NCBI GenBank assembly: GCA_937910905.1
Contig: CALEPV010000044.1
Location: 8,602-72,601 of the forward strand
Length of the DNA stretch: 64,000 nucleotides
Reading direction: 5' to 3'
DNA from: an uncultured Prevotellaceae bacterium
GTDB taxonomy: Bacteria > Bacteroidota > Bacteroidia > Bacteroidales > Bacteroidaceae
Shown here: piece after piece, positions 41,900 to 52,200 of the stretch
Layout of the letters: every line of letters begins with the position of its first letter
Position numbering within the stretch: position 1 is the stretch's first letter
The notes under the pieces: model-generated
What the model saw: the letters and a program-made list of their open reading frames with translations, nothing else
Database searches by the model: none
What the model was told of the DNA's origin: nothing
Position numbers and translations under genes: made by a program

Positions 41900-44800
41900 T
41901 TATTTGACGAGCACCTTCTTGCCGTTTACGATGTAGAGACCGCGAGTGGGCTGCTGCACGCGCTGTCCGGCGAGGTTATAGACAGCACCGTTCAGGTGGT
42001 CGGCCACCTCTGCGGCTGTGATACCCGTTGCAGTGCCACCGAAGTCGAAGCGGAGACCCTTCACCTCACCCTCTGGATCATTAGGCATATCCATGTAAGC
42101 CTTGAAACCACCAAGATTACCTGTGTATTTATAGATGCCCCACGTGTCATTTTCTTTTCCAAGGACGAGGACACCGCCATCTACTGCTGCCGCAGCGGCC
42201 ACTGTACCCGTGAGGGCACTTGTGCCAGGTGTAACCGTGGAGAGCACCGTGAAGTTCACCGTCGTCGTCTCTGAGGACTTCCGGCGCAGGATGACACCTG
42301 TGTTGGCAGGCAGCGTACCCGTCACGGCATTCAGCGTCAGCCATTCACCGTTCAGCGTTCCCGTATAAACCTCCACGTCTTCCTCGGGGATGGTCAGGTC
42401 AACAGGGCTGTAGAAGGAAGCGTATTCGCCGGCGAAGGTGACGGGGAGGGTGGTGACTTCTTCGATAGTCCATTTATTACTACGAGTGTCTGTTCCTAAT
42501 GCTGTACTACGGTCAATAGAATTTGTGTAATTAGTCATATAGTCATAGAAATATATATCCGAAGACTTGATGGCATAATAACCGATTTGATCCGTTCCTT
42601 GAGAGAACGTTATTTCCGTTGCGTTGGCTGTTCCTAAGCCCCAGGCCCATTGGGAACTCGTTGTATTTACATATTTGCCTGTGGCATAACTAATAAGGTT
42701 CAGCTTCTCATCATTTGTCTGTAAATAGAAGATAGCCTTATCCGTGTCATCGGTATTCTTGTAATTTGAGTTGGTGCTAGTTTCCTCATTACTGATATAC
42801 TTGCTATTATTTCCTCCCTTAAATCGATAGAATTTGCCAGAAGCAGGTTGATTGATGGTCAACTTTGTAGCAGGGCTTGAAAGGGTGGTTGTCCACGACG
42901 TAAATTGTGTTGCCGTGGCATACGTTGCGGCAATCGCTTCGTCATAAGCGGTAATCATGTCACTTGAAGTTGCACCACTATATTCACCAAGCCCACTGCC
43001 GATTTTATTCCTATACGGCTCAAAAGCGGTCGTTGCTGCTGTGAGATTTGTTTGTAATGTGGCGAAGTCAGCTGGATTATCCTCGATAGTTACTTGGACA
43101 CCCAAGTGGGTAGAATTTACACCTAGCTCCTGACTTCCTTCATCTGAATTTACACGGGAAAGGCACAGTGTTGGTGTCGTTTTCATTTTCCAAGCAAATC
43201 CCGTAACGCTTGAGCTATAATCATAGGTTTCATACGTAAAGGCACTACCCGTTTCTTCCAAGCTGGTCGCGTTCGTATCATGAGAATTGCTTGTTTTACT
43301 GCTGTAGATACTCTTATTGGCAAATACATTCTTTAGTGTGAATGATATTGCTCCATTATCAATGGAAGGACAAATCAGCCATTCAAAATGTTCATGATTC
43401 AGATTGGTCGGATAATCATCTCTTGTGGTTGTTATATTGTCTCCGTCCGCATACCAATAAAACACATGATTTGAAATGTATTTTGAGGAGAAGCTCCCGA
43501 TATACACTTTATTTGTCTGACTATTTGAGGATATGGGGAATGGGAAAGTAATATTTGCGGTGAAGGTATTAGTTGAAATGTTCCACGCAGGATTACTCAG
43601 AGTATAGCCCGCGCAACCTGTAAATGTAGGTGTTGTGCCAAGAACTGCCGTAAAGGTTCCACTATAGGTGGCACCGTTCGCGTCTGTTATTGTATAATTA
43701 AGAGTTTCCTCTGTTGCTGATGACAAAGAAGTGTATTCTTCATCCGTGATATAGGTGATGTTCCACTGGGAGGCTCCTTCATCATATCCCCATGCCACTA
43801 CATAACCTTGATCCGTATAACTAGAATTATAGTGAATAGCCTCTGTAGCACTACCGCCTGCCTTTGCTCTCGCAAAATAGACAACATTGTCCGTCGTGTT
43901 GGCATAGTTGCCGATATATAAGGGGGTGGCACTTGCAGATGTCGATACAGTACCCGGGTTGGTGCTTCCAGAATTAGGATTATCGGTATAGTAACCGCTC
44001 TTCACGCCTTTCAGGTAATACTTCCCGTCGCTTGCATATTCCACCTTCATCACTGCCTCGGCGTTCAATGCGGTGGCGGTGGCGGTAATCTGGCTTGTGC
44101 CGATGTTCATGTACTGGCCCGTGGCCGTACTGTTCACGGCATAGAACTTGCGTCCATTCGGAATAGTCCAGAAAGCGTTGGCGGCAGTCGTCACCGCGTC
44201 TGTGGTCGTAGCGTCATTGATGTTGGTTACAATAGTTGACACGCTGGCCGCGGGATAGAGTGCCGTAATGTTTGCCACTGCCTTTGTAGCATACAAGGCA
44301 TCGAACTTGGCAATGGCCAACGAGGCGGCGGCGCTGACAGATGCGGCATTGGCCGTGAATAGCATTGCCGAGGTGTAATCTCCGTTGTAGTATGGGGCAA
44401 CAGAAATAGCATCGCTGGAATTGAATACCGCGTTTGACTCCCGCAGGATATAACATCCGGCGTTATTAGCATCTGTTGGACGCTCATCTGTTTTAATATA
44501 CAGTTTCCCATTGCAGTTGGAGGATGTCACATAACTGTTCACCACCTTATTTATCGAGGCAAAGGTGAATTCGTTGACAGCATTTGAAACGTTGAATGTT
44601 GCCGTTGCTCCGGTATAGGTCAGGTAGTAACCGTCGGAGTTGTTCACCAGGATCCAGCGTTGCTCACCGGCAAGATTGGTGTAGGAGTGTGCTACGAACA
44701 CCGAACCCTGTGCAGCAGAAGCCGATGATGCAACCGTGAGCGAAGTGCTGCTGGAACTCAATGCCCAGAACGTGTTTCCGTTATTGGATACAAAATCTAT

Positions 44801-45403
44801 CGTGTAGCATCCACCGTCAGCAATTTCTATCACCTCATAAAATACATAGGCGTGAGCCTTATCTGCAAGGCCAAAGGCTGACGCAGTACCGTTCCAATAT
44901 TTCGTCTCACCAGACCCTTGGATATAAACAGCTTTATGGGCAGAGGTTATGCTTTCTGCAACGGTTATAGTGGAGTTGTCATCTGCAGAATAGTATTTAA
45001 CACCGTCACCTTTTTTGGTGCATGTAGAGTAATCGGCGATGGTATAGTCTTTGGCCGAACCTGCTTCTCCTAAAGCTGTGCCACCTGTACTATATTTTGA
45101 AGAGCCGACATTCTTTATTTTGTATGTCCCGCTTGTGCTACCTGTTTCCAGTTCCCATAAATAGGCATCGTTGGTCGTGGTATAAGATAATGGAAGCGTT
45201 ACGTTTGTAATACCGTAAGCCGTTCCATTACCATAGAGGAAATACTGGCGACTGCCATTGGCCGTGTTGTAAATCATGTACTTCTTGCCAGTTTGCAAAT
45301 CACCGGCAGCCACACGACCGCCTACAAAGTAAGTGGACGTCGCCCACGCCCCGCTTGGACACAATACAAGCAGGGCGAATAGTAAAAGTAAAGTTCGTTT
45401 CAT
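41900..45403 (-). CDS. Large secreted protein with Por-type C-terminal tail
   Basis: A 1167-residue exported protein: signal peptide MKRTLLLLFALLVLCPSGAW (cleavage after AWA), then Ser/Thr/Tyr-rich beta-sheet repeats. Several segments (GKKYMIYNTANGSRQYFLYG; AYLWELETGSTSGTYKIKN; GKFYRFKGGNNSKYISNEE) look like ricin-type or similar beta-trefoil carbohydrate-binding repeats. The end GLYIVNGKKVLVK is a Prevotella/Bacteroides sorting-type tail. Base composition in the middle is more A+T-rich than the surroundings. It has its own promoter and a long structured leader. Function unknown; a surface adhesin or glycan-binding protein is the best guess. Confidence 0.8.
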   Translation of the reverse strand: MKRTLLLLFALLVLCPSGAWATSTYFVGGRVAAGDLQTGKKYMIYNTANGSRQYFLYGNGTAYGITNVTLPLSYTTTNDAYLWELETGSTSGTYKIKNVGSSKYSTGGTALGEAGSAKDYTIADYSTCTKKGDGVKYYSADDNSTITVAESITSAHKAVYIQGSGETKYWNGTASAFGLADKAHAYVFYEVIEIADGGCYTIDFVSNNGNTFWALSSSSTSLTVASSASAAQGSVFVAHSYTNLAGEQRWILVNNSDGYYLTYTGATATFNVSNAVNEFTFASINKVVNSYVTSSNCNGKLYIKTDERPTDANNAGCYILRESNAVFNSSDAISVAPYYNGDYTSAMLFTANAASVSAAASLAIAKFDALYATKAVANITALYPAASVSTIVTNINDATTTDAVTTAANAFWTIPNGRKFYAVNSTATGQYMNIGTSQITATATALNAEAVMKVEYASDGKYYLKGVKSGYYTDNPNSGSTNPGTVSTSASATPLYIGNYANTTDNVVYFARAKAGGSATEAIHYNSSYTDQGYVVAWGYDEGASQWNITYITDEEYTSLSSATEETLNYTITDANGATYSGTFTAVLGTTPTFTGCAGYTLSNPAWNISTNTFTANITFPFPISSNSQTNKVYIGSFSSKYISNHVFYWYADGDNITTTRDDYPTNLNHEHFEWLICPSIDNGAISFTLKNVFANKSIYSSKTSNSHDTNATSLEETGSAFTYETYDYSSSVTGFAWKMKTTPTLCLSRVNSDEGSQELGVNSTHLGVQVTIEDNPADFATLQTNLTAATTAFEPYRNKIGSGLGEYSGATSSDMITAYDEAIAATYATATQFTSWTTTLSSPATKLTINQPASGKFYRFKGGNNSKYISNEETSTNSNYKNTDDTDKAIFYLQTNDEKLNLISYATGKYVNTTSSQWAWGLGTANATEITFSQGTDQIGYYAIKSSDIYFYDYMTNYTNSIDRSTALGTDTRSNKWTIEEVTTLPVTFAGEYASFYSPVDLTIPEEDVEVYTGTLNGEWLTLNAVTGTLPANTGVILRRKSSETTTVNFTVLSTVTPGTSALTGTVAAAAAVDGGVLVLGKENDTWGIYKYTGNLGGFKAYMDMPNDPEGEVKGLRFDFGGTATGITAAEVADHLNGAVYNLAGQRVQQPTRGLYIVNGKKVLVK

Positions 45404-45700
45404 TTGTTATAAGTTAGTTTGTTAATAAAGCCCGTATGTCAGATGGTGCTGCCTAAACTAACCTATATATACATAAGAAAAGCGCAGGCAAAAACCATAC
45501 GCCTATCAGGTTCACCACAAACCTAAACACCCTATGGATGTGCCTACGCCGAGTAGCGCAAGCATCAATGGGTGTTATGGTAGGCATACAGCATAAGCTG
45601 ATGGCCTAATGATTGCTCGTAAAACTTGTCGAGGTGGTGATTCGATAGGCGTTTTGAGCAAATTCAATATGTTGTGATATCTCCCACCTCTGTGGGCATC
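45404..45700 (-). ncRNA. Long structured 5' leader, candidate riboswitch-like RNA
   Basis: About 297 bases from the predicted start of transcription to the ATG. Reading the minus strand: a 5' hairpin (45674-45702) sits at the start. An outer stem GCCTATC/GATAGGC (45644-45650 with 45501-45507) encloses CACCAC/GTGGTG (45634-45639 with 45513-45518). Inside, GCCTAC/GTAGGC (45580-45585 with 45542-45547) and ACACCC/GGGTGT (45570-45575 with 45527-45532) interlock as an H-type pseudoknot. The CCACC segment at 45631-45637 can alternatively pair with GAGGTGG at 45684-45690, giving two exclusive folds. It matches no riboswitch class I recognise. Confidence 0.6.
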
Positions 45701-45706
45701 ACGGGG

Positions 45707-45737
45707 CAAATGTAAGCAAAAATGTTGAACGTGCAAA
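45707..45737 (-). promoter_or_regulatory. Promoter of the large secreted-protein gene
   Basis: TTTG (45737-45734), 19 bases, TACATTTG (45714-45707) on the minus strand. Two ACTCCAAAT words lie just upstream (about 45766-45785) and could be an operator. Confidence 0.8.
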
Positions 45738-45789
45738 GAAATTGCACGGAAAGTTGGGGCATTTACTCCAAATTCACTCCAAATATGTG

Positions 45790-46220
45790 TTCAAGAGCTT
45801 ACCACACATTGCTCTCTGGCATAACGGACGTGATTGTTCGTGAATAGGACGTGAATTATAGTTAGATATGCCGATAAATAGATATCGATAGTACAAATCG
45901 TACAATTATAGGTGCGCGATTTGTGTTAGTTTTACATTTGTTAACGTATTAAGCCCACCAAATTGAGGGTATTTTGTGGTGCATAATGATGTAGAATGTC
46001 AAAAATGGCGTGATTTAGATGCTGATTTGTGCATATAAATGGGGTTGTATTGTCATTTTTGTGCGCATTTTGGGGGTATTTGGGGTACTAAGCCCACCAA
46101 AGCTCACCAAGAAGCTCACCAATTAATAAGCAGATAATGAAGTTGTTAAGTGAATATGGTGGGGATTATCGCACTATATGTAATGTAAATGTGTGTATGT
46201 AGAGATGTGCAAATCGAACA
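45790..46220. other. A+T-rich gap with TAAGCCCACCAAA repeats
   Basis: No gene, RNA gene or terminator was found. TAAGCCCACCAAA occurs twice (about 45949 and 46089), with GCTCACCAA words following the second. Confidence 0.45.
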
Positions 46221-46224
46221 CCTT

Positions 46225-46281
46225 GGGAGTGCAGGCGGCTCGCCTGCAGATGTCTCTGGGAGCGCAGGCGGCTCGCCTGCA
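46225..46281 (+). repeat. GGAG-footed REP-like hairpins, copies 2 and 3
   Basis: 46225-46248 and 46258-46281 repeat the hairpin of 27970-27993 (one base differs in copy 2), each with GGAG and GCAGGCG-GCT-CGCCTGC. As at 27970, a 22-base palindrome array follows on the same side. Confidence 0.8.
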
Positions 46282-46293
46282 GAAACAATACTT

Positions 46294-46438
46294 GCGCCGT
46301 GGTGTAGCAACCTTTGCACCGTGGTGCAGCAACCTTTGCACCGTGGTGCAGAAAGCCCATCGACGCGGTGCAACTGTTGCTGCATCGCGTCGATGGGTGT
46401 TGTGCATCGCGTCGATGGGTGTTGTGCATCGCGATGCA
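46294..46438. repeat. Array of palindromes at 22-base period, array 2
   Basis: About seven palindromes: GCCGTGGTG centred near 46299, TGCACCGTGGTGCA at 46315-46328 and 46337-46350, then CATCG-ACG-CGGTG, two CATCG-CGT-CGATG units 22 bases apart, and TGCATCGCGATGCA at 46425-46438. It shares the unit length, the CCCATCGACGCG word and the flanking REP-like hairpin with array 1. Confidence 0.85.
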
Positions 46439-46536
46439 GAGGGGGTCTTGAAGTGTCCGCTCGGCATCCCGTAGGGTGACGCTTGACCTTTCAAGAAGGG
46501 TCTCTTCGAGCGGAGCGGACATCGCGAGCTTACAGC

Positions 46537-47142
46537 TTACAGCATCTTGAGTGCCAGCTTGATGACGTGCTCCACCTGGGCGTCGGGTTCGGCGCGGAGG
46601 ATGGCGGTGACGGCTTTGTGGGCTGGGGCGGGGGAGAAGCCGAGCATGGTGAGGGCTGCGATGGCTTCGTCCTGCACCTCCTTGTTCGGTGCTGGCTGTG
46701 GGGTGCTGTCTGTGGGGGCAAGTGTGGCATCGAGCCCGAGCGCTGCCACCTTGTCCTTCAGCTCGACGATGATGCGTTGTGCGGTCTTGCCACCTATGCC
46801 TTTGGCTTGCTTGAGCAGCTTGTCGTCGCCGCGAACGATAGCATCGCACAGCTGGGCGGGTGTCATAGAGCTGAGTATGACCCGCGCGCTCTGTCCGCCC
46901 ACGCCGCTGACGGAGTTGAGCAGCAGGAACAGCGTGCGCTCTGCTTTGGTGGCGAAGCCCCACAGCTGGTAGGCGTCCTCGCGTATGCTCTCCTGCACGA
47001 AGAGCTTCACTTCGGCCGTCATGCCTTGCAGGGCGCTGTAGGTGGCGTGCGTGATGTTGAGCGCATAGCCTACGCCGCGGGCATCGAGCACAGCCATAGT
47101 GGGTGTGAGTTCGGCTATGGTACCGCGGATATATTCAATCAT
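46537..47142 (-). CDS. ruvA: Holliday junction DNA helicase subunit RuvA
   Basis: A 201-residue RuvA, the tetrameric protein that binds four-way junctions and guides RuvB. Start at the ATG of 47142 (MIEYIRGTI). The OB-fold N-terminus, the two helix-hairpin-helix motifs (LNSVSGVGGQSARVIL and AKGIGGKTAQRIIVELKDK) and the C-terminal RuvB-binding three-helix domain are all present, with normal length. Its start overlaps the end of the arabinofuranosidase gene by 8 bases, so it may be made from that transcript. Confidence 0.96.
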   Translation of the reverse strand: MIEYIRGTIAELTPTMAVLDARGVGYALNITHATYSALQGMTAEVKLFVQESIREDAYQLWGFATKAERTLFLLLNSVSGVGGQSARVILSSMTPAQLCDAIVRGDDKLLKQAKGIGGKTAQRIIVELKDKVAALGLDATLAPTDSTPQPAPNKEVQDEAIAALTMLGFSPAPAHKAVTAILRAEPDAQVEHVIKLALKML

Positions 47143-49153
47143 AGAGCGGTACGCGAATGACAACAAAGGTCTTGGCGGGCAGGGTGTAGGTGAGCTGGCT
47201 GGCTTGGGCTGCGAGGGTGGTGGCTCGTGGTGCCACTACTTCGGCCTGGCCGGGTGTGTTCTCGGCATCGTAGTTGGAGCAGTCGAGTGCGGTGAGGGTG
47301 GCGGTGGCTTGCAGCTTCTTGCCTCTGACCACTACGCGCAGCGGCTGTGGCTGGGCGGTGGTGTTGATGGCTTTGACGATGAGTTCGCCTGTCTGCTTGT
47401 CGAGCACGGAGGATGCGAAGACGCCGTCCTGCCCCTTCTCGACGGGGTTGGCTGCTGGCTGGCCGCCGGGCAGGGTGACGGTGGTGGGTAGCACGTTGGT
47501 ACCGCGGTTGTGCATATAGAGTTGCTGAACATAGTAGCTGGCTGTGCGGGCTGTGGAGAGGTTGTCGTACCAGATGAGGTCGGGTCGCCACTGCCAGCCT
47601 TCGATGTGGGCGAACAGGGGTGCGTAGGTGGCCATGTGTACGACGTCGGCATTGCGCTCGATGTTGGTCATGAAGGCAGCCTCGTAGATGCTGGCACCGG
47701 CGTGGTTCCACTTCTTGCCGCGATCGTGGCATGCCCACTCGCCGGCGAACACCTTCGGGCCTTTGCGGTCGTAGCTGTCGTAGCGGTTCATCCAGTTCTT
47801 GTACCAGTTGATGTCGCGGTAGTAGTGCTCATCGACGAGGTCGGCCTTGAGGCGGCGCATGGCTTCCCATCCGTGCTCAAACCACTTGTCCTCGGCGTTG
47901 GGGCCGCTGGTGCCTATGAGCTTGATCTCGGGGTGAACGCGGCGTACGGCGGGTGCGATGATGGCCAGACGGTCGTAGTAGGGCTGCTCCCACTGCTCGT
48001 TGCCTATGGCGAGGAACTTGAGGTTGAAGGGTTCGGGGTGGCCCATGTCGGCACGGAGCTTGGCCCACTGGTTGGTGGCTGGGTCGCCGTTGGCGAAGTC
48101 GATGAGGTCTATGCAGTCGTCGATGAACTGCTGGAGTCCCTCAACGGTGGCGGGAGCATGGGCATCCTCGCCGTTCTGGAACTGGCATGCCATACCTACG
48201 TTGAGCACTGGCAGCGGCTCGGCTCCAATCTCCTCGGCCAGCTGGAAGTACTCGAAGAAGCCGAGGCCGTAGCTCTGGAAGTAGTCGGGGTAGTAGCGAT
48301 AGGTGAAGGTGTTCTCCCAGCGGTTCTTGTTGGTGGGACGGTTCTCCACGGGTCCTACGGTGTTCTTCCACTGGTAGCGGAGCTGGAGCGTGGTGCCCTC
48401 GACGATGCATCCGCCTGGGAAGCGGAACACGCCCGGGTGCAGGTCGTAGAGTGCCTGAGCCACATCGCGGCGCATACCGTTCTCGTGTCCCATCCAGGTG
48501 TCTACGGGGAAGAGCGAGATGTGCTCGAGGTCCACTGTGCCTGTGCCTGAGTGGCGCTTGTCGTCCACGAGGAATATGCGCAGCTCGGCTTTGGCTATGG
48601 CGCGCGGGCTCTTGATGGTCACGGTGTACTTCTTCCAGTCCTGTGAATCGATGGTCAGGTCGGCATTGGCGAACTCCTGGTGCTCGTCCATCGTGGTTTG
48701 GTCGACGAACTGAATCCAGAGCTTCGATGTGCGTCCGTCGGGCACGCGTGCCCAGACGGAGAAGCGGTAGTCAGCGTCCTGCTGCAGGCCCATGCCGAAG
48801 TAGCCCTCGTTCTGCAGTCCTGTCCAGAGGTCTGGGTGACCGGCTGAGCTGAGGCGCACGTAGTAGGGGTTGCGCTCGAATGGTCCGTCGTCTCTGACGT
48901 CCACCTTGCCGAAGGTCTTCCACCCCATGAGGTGGTCGGGTGTGAATTCAAACGAGCGGTTTTTTACGAGCTCACCGTAGAGACCGCCGTCGGCTGCGAA
49001 GTTGATGTCCTCGAAGAAGATGCCGTACATAGTCGGCTGTATGGGTGCGCCTACCTTCTTGGCGTTGACTGTGATAACGGTCTCGTTGTCTGCCATAGCC
49101 GGCATTGTCGCAGCTGCGAGTGCTGCTGTCAGGAATAGAACACGTAGGTTCAT
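47135..49153 (-). CDS. Alpha-L-arabinofuranosidase, GH51
   Basis: A 672-residue exported enzyme that removes arabinofuranosyl residues from arabinan or arabinoxylan. Signal peptide to about residue 21 (MPAMA). The GH51 catalytic acid/base is Glu386 in LAIGNEQWE and the nucleophile Glu472 in VFAGEWACH. An inserted beta-sandwich (about 85-215) resembles a CBM4/9-type carbohydrate-binding module, as in the extracellular GH51 subtype. It is 69 bases after the PL11 gene, so the pair would strip arabinan side chains from and cut the rhamnogalacturonan-I backbone. Confidence 0.93.
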   Translation of the reverse strand: MNLRVLFLTAALAAATMPAMADNETVITVNAKKVGAPIQPTMYGIFFEDINFAADGGLYGELVKNRSFEFTPDHLMGWKTFGKVDVRDDGPFERNPYYVRLSSAGHPDLWTGLQNEGYFGMGLQQDADYRFSVWARVPDGRTSKLWIQFVDQTTMDEHQEFANADLTIDSQDWKKYTVTIKSPRAIAKAELRIFLVDDKRHSGTGTVDLEHISLFPVDTWMGHENGMRRDVAQALYDLHPGVFRFPGGCIVEGTTLQLRYQWKNTVGPVENRPTNKNRWENTFTYRYYPDYFQSYGLGFFEYFQLAEEIGAEPLPVLNVGMACQFQNGEDAHAPATVEGLQQFIDDCIDLIDFANGDPATNQWAKLRADMGHPEPFNLKFLAIGNEQWEQPYYDRLAIIAPAVRRVHPEIKLIGTSGPNAEDKWFEHGWEAMRRLKADLVDEHYYRDINWYKNWMNRYDSYDRKGPKVFAGEWACHDRGKKWNHAGASIYEAAFMTNIERNADVVHMATYAPLFAHIEGWQWRPDLIWYDNLSTARTASYYVQQLYMHNRGTNVLPTTVTLPGGQPAANPVEKGQDGVFASSVLDKQTGELIVKAINTTAQPQPLRVVVRGKKLQATATLTALDCSNYDAENTPGQAEVVAPRATTLAAQASQLTYTLPAKTFVVIRVPLYD

Positions 49154-49154
49154 A

Positions 49155-49220
49155 AGGTGTATAAAGGTTAAAGGTTAAAGGTTAAAGGTGTATAAAGGTT
49201 AAAGGTTAAAGGTTAAAGGT
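49155..49220. repeat. TTAAAGG heptamer repeat
   Basis: Two near-identical blocks of GTGTATAAAGG followed by three TTAAAGG units fill the gap between the PL11 and GH51 genes. Confidence 0.85.
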
Positions 49221-49222
49221 AT

Positions 49223-52200
49223 TTATTTCATTACTTTCTTTCCGCTGGTCACGTAGATGTGGCCGTGCTGCAAGTTGGCAGGCGCTACAGCTGTGCCGTC
49301 GATGCTATAGATGGCAGCTGGTGCGGCCGTAGCCTCTGGTGTAGCAGTCTGCCCGATGCCTACAGGGGTGGTGGTGGCCTGCCCTATGAGGTACTGATCC
49401 AGCGGCGGGTTGCTGGCCGAGCCCTTGATGTAGAGCCAGGGTGTGGCAGCTGGCTGGAGCTTGTTGTGGGCTATCTTGTAGAATCCCAAGTTGCCTGTCA
49501 CCTCGTCGGTGCGCAGCTCGTAGCAGTAGGCGTAGGTCTCCTCGCTGTTGGTCAGCACGCTGTCCACGGCGCATCCCTTGAGGTAGGTCTTGTTCACCGA
49601 TACGGCAGTATTGGTGGTGGGCACGAACTTCACCACATCGCCTGCTGTGCCTCGATACACGATGGATGCATCGGCTGGGATGGTGGCTCCTGCTGCGAGC
49701 CGCGCGATGCGCACGGTGTCGACAGTGGCGTTAACGCCGGTGACGTTGTAGGCTGTGATGCCTGTAGGCAGGGTCACGGGGTATGAGGTGTAGAGCACGT
49801 CCCATCCCTGAGCTGGAATGGTGCGCTCGATGGTGTACTGTGTGCGTAGGTCGTAGGAGAGGTGTGGTGGCTGGTTGTAGCACACGTTCTGGCTGATGAG
49901 CTGTGCTCGGTAGGCGAGGTCGTCCATCAGGTGGGGCACGCCGTAGTCGGTGGGGTAGTCGGTGGCCTGCACCACGAGTCGGTAGTCGCTGCCCGACTGG
50001 TCCCAGGTGACAATCTCCTCGCGCCAGTCGCCGAGCATGTCGCCCGACACGCATGGGTTCTGCTTGGAGGAGTTGTTGTAGTTGCCCAGCACGTAGTTGC
50101 CTCCGCCCACCTGCATACGCCAGAAGGCGCTGGCCGAGGGGTTCCAGTACTCCAGCACGTTCTTGCCGTAGAAGTCGTCGGCGAGGTCGCCGTTCCAGTA
50201 GATGCGGAAGCTGAGTCCTGCGCCTCCGCCGTGGCTGATGGAGGCTGCTATGGTGTTGCCGTCGGTGTCGTAGATGCCGGCATCGGCACTGCTCTGCCAG
50301 TAGGCGTTCTCTGCCTCGGGGTTGAAGTGGGCCATGATGCCACGTCCGGTGTCGCTGCTGGCGGTGCGTCGCAGCAGAATCTCGCCTGTGCGGGCATCGC
50401 GGATGTCGGAGCCGTAGGGCGAGTGCTCATGCACCATGAAGTACTCCTGTCCCGGGCGTGAGGGTATGAAGTCTCCCAGGTGTATGGCATCGCCGTGGCC
50501 CAGTCCTGTGCGGTAGAGCGTGGTGCCGTCGTGCAGCAGTGCTCCCGAGCCGTAGTGTATCTCCTGCCGTCCGTCGCCCGTCACGTCGCCTATGCTGATC
50601 CAGTGGCAGCCCTCGCCGTAGACGGTCTTTGTGAGGTTCTTAACGCTGCCGTCGGCATACTTCACGGTGCCTTTCGTGGCGCTCTCGCCGCGATGCAGCC
50701 ATCGCAGGGTGATATTCTCGCCGTCCCAGTCGTAGGCTCCTATCTTGCATCCGCTGTAGTAGCCGCGTGCGAAGATGGCCGAGGGGTTGGCATTCTCTCC
50801 GTCCAGCCAGGCGATGGCTGCCAGATAGCGCTCGGAGCGGTTCTGATTGCTGTCGCCCCAGAAGCTGGTGGTCTCGTCGGCGTAGGCGGTGTGGTACTTG
50901 ATGGTCTTCAGCTCGGCGCCAGTCACACCGTCGAACACGGTGATGTATTCCGAGCCATGATCCTGCTTGCCGCGTCCGCTCTTGAGGTTGGCCGTGGGGT
51001 CGTCGCCGGGCAGCAACACGTAGTTGCCTTCGCCGTCGATGGCGCCCGGAGCTGTCTTGACCATGAACTCACCGTAGCCGTCGCCGTCGAGGTCCCAGGC
51101 GATGAACATAGCTGTGTGGGCCGAGTTGAACATGTTGTGTCCGGTGTGTAGCATCCACATGCGCGTGCCGTCCATTTTGTAGCAGGCGTAGAAGGCGGGC
51201 GATGTGGTTCCGCTGCTGGCGGCATCCTTCTCGTTGGATGGCGCCCATTTCAGTATGATTTCGTACTCGCCGTCGCCGTCCATGTCGCAGAATGAGGCAT
51301 CGTTGGGGGTGTAGGTGGCTCCTGCCGAGGTCGGGTCGGTGGGTGCTCCGCCCTGCAGGGTGATATACTTCACCTGGCTGTCCCATGCCTTCACGTCTTC
51401 CTGTCGGTCGAGCAGCCGGCCCTGTGCGTCGACGGCCTCGAGGGTGTAGACGCTGGCAGCTGTGCCGCCTGTGTCGAGGTAGTTGGTCTTGCCGGCCACA
51501 GGTGTCTTGGTGATGAGTGTCTTGCCGCGATAGAGCCGGAAGCGGATGTCGCGGGCGTTGTCGGAGGCTCTGAGTCGCCAGCTTACGAGCACGCCGCTAC
51601 TGGTCTTCACGGCCATGAGTCCGCGGCCCAGCGGCTGGGCCTCGCCGCGCGGCTCGCGGTAGCTCACCACGAAGCGCACGTAGCAGCTGAACACCTGGCG
51701 TCCGGCTTGCAGAGCCTTGATGGTGGCTATCTTGTCGGCATATGTGATGGTGGCAGTGTAGCCCTCGGCAGGAGTCACGGCGAAGTCGGTCGGGTCGCCG
51801 TAGCACTTGTCGGGATAGGTGGCTGTCTCGCCGTTCTTCAGGCCTTGGATGAGGCTCAGCAGCGCGCCTGCCGAGCATGTGGCAGCGGTGAAGTAGTGGG
51901 AGGCAGCGTAGATAGGCTCGTCGGTCTCACCGCCGATGCTCACGTTGCGCAGCGCCAGCGACTTGGGGGTCTCGCTGTCCGAGCCGTTGAAGTTGTAGAC
52001 GTAGATGATGAGCGAGAACGTCTGCCCGCCCTGCACCAGCTGGTCAGACAGCTGGTAGGCGTGATGGCTGTAGCCGGTGCTGTTGCTGGCACCTATCTTG
52101 TTGCGCAAGGGCACAACAGCGCTTTCTACCAGTACCTCAGCTCCCGTGCCGTTCTTGATGTACACGTCGAAGTTGCCGCCGTCGGTGCCGCACTTGGCTG

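Noticed and set aside
45404..45700. TPP riboswitch because of GAACCTGAT in the leader
   Set aside because: The rest of the thi-box and the CTGAGA element are missing, and the GAACCTGAT segment is better explained by the GATAGGC stem.
46146..46963. Long minus-strand frame through the second palindrome array and ruvA
   Set aside because: It is out of frame with ruvA and composed of repeat-derived Arg/His-rich sequence.
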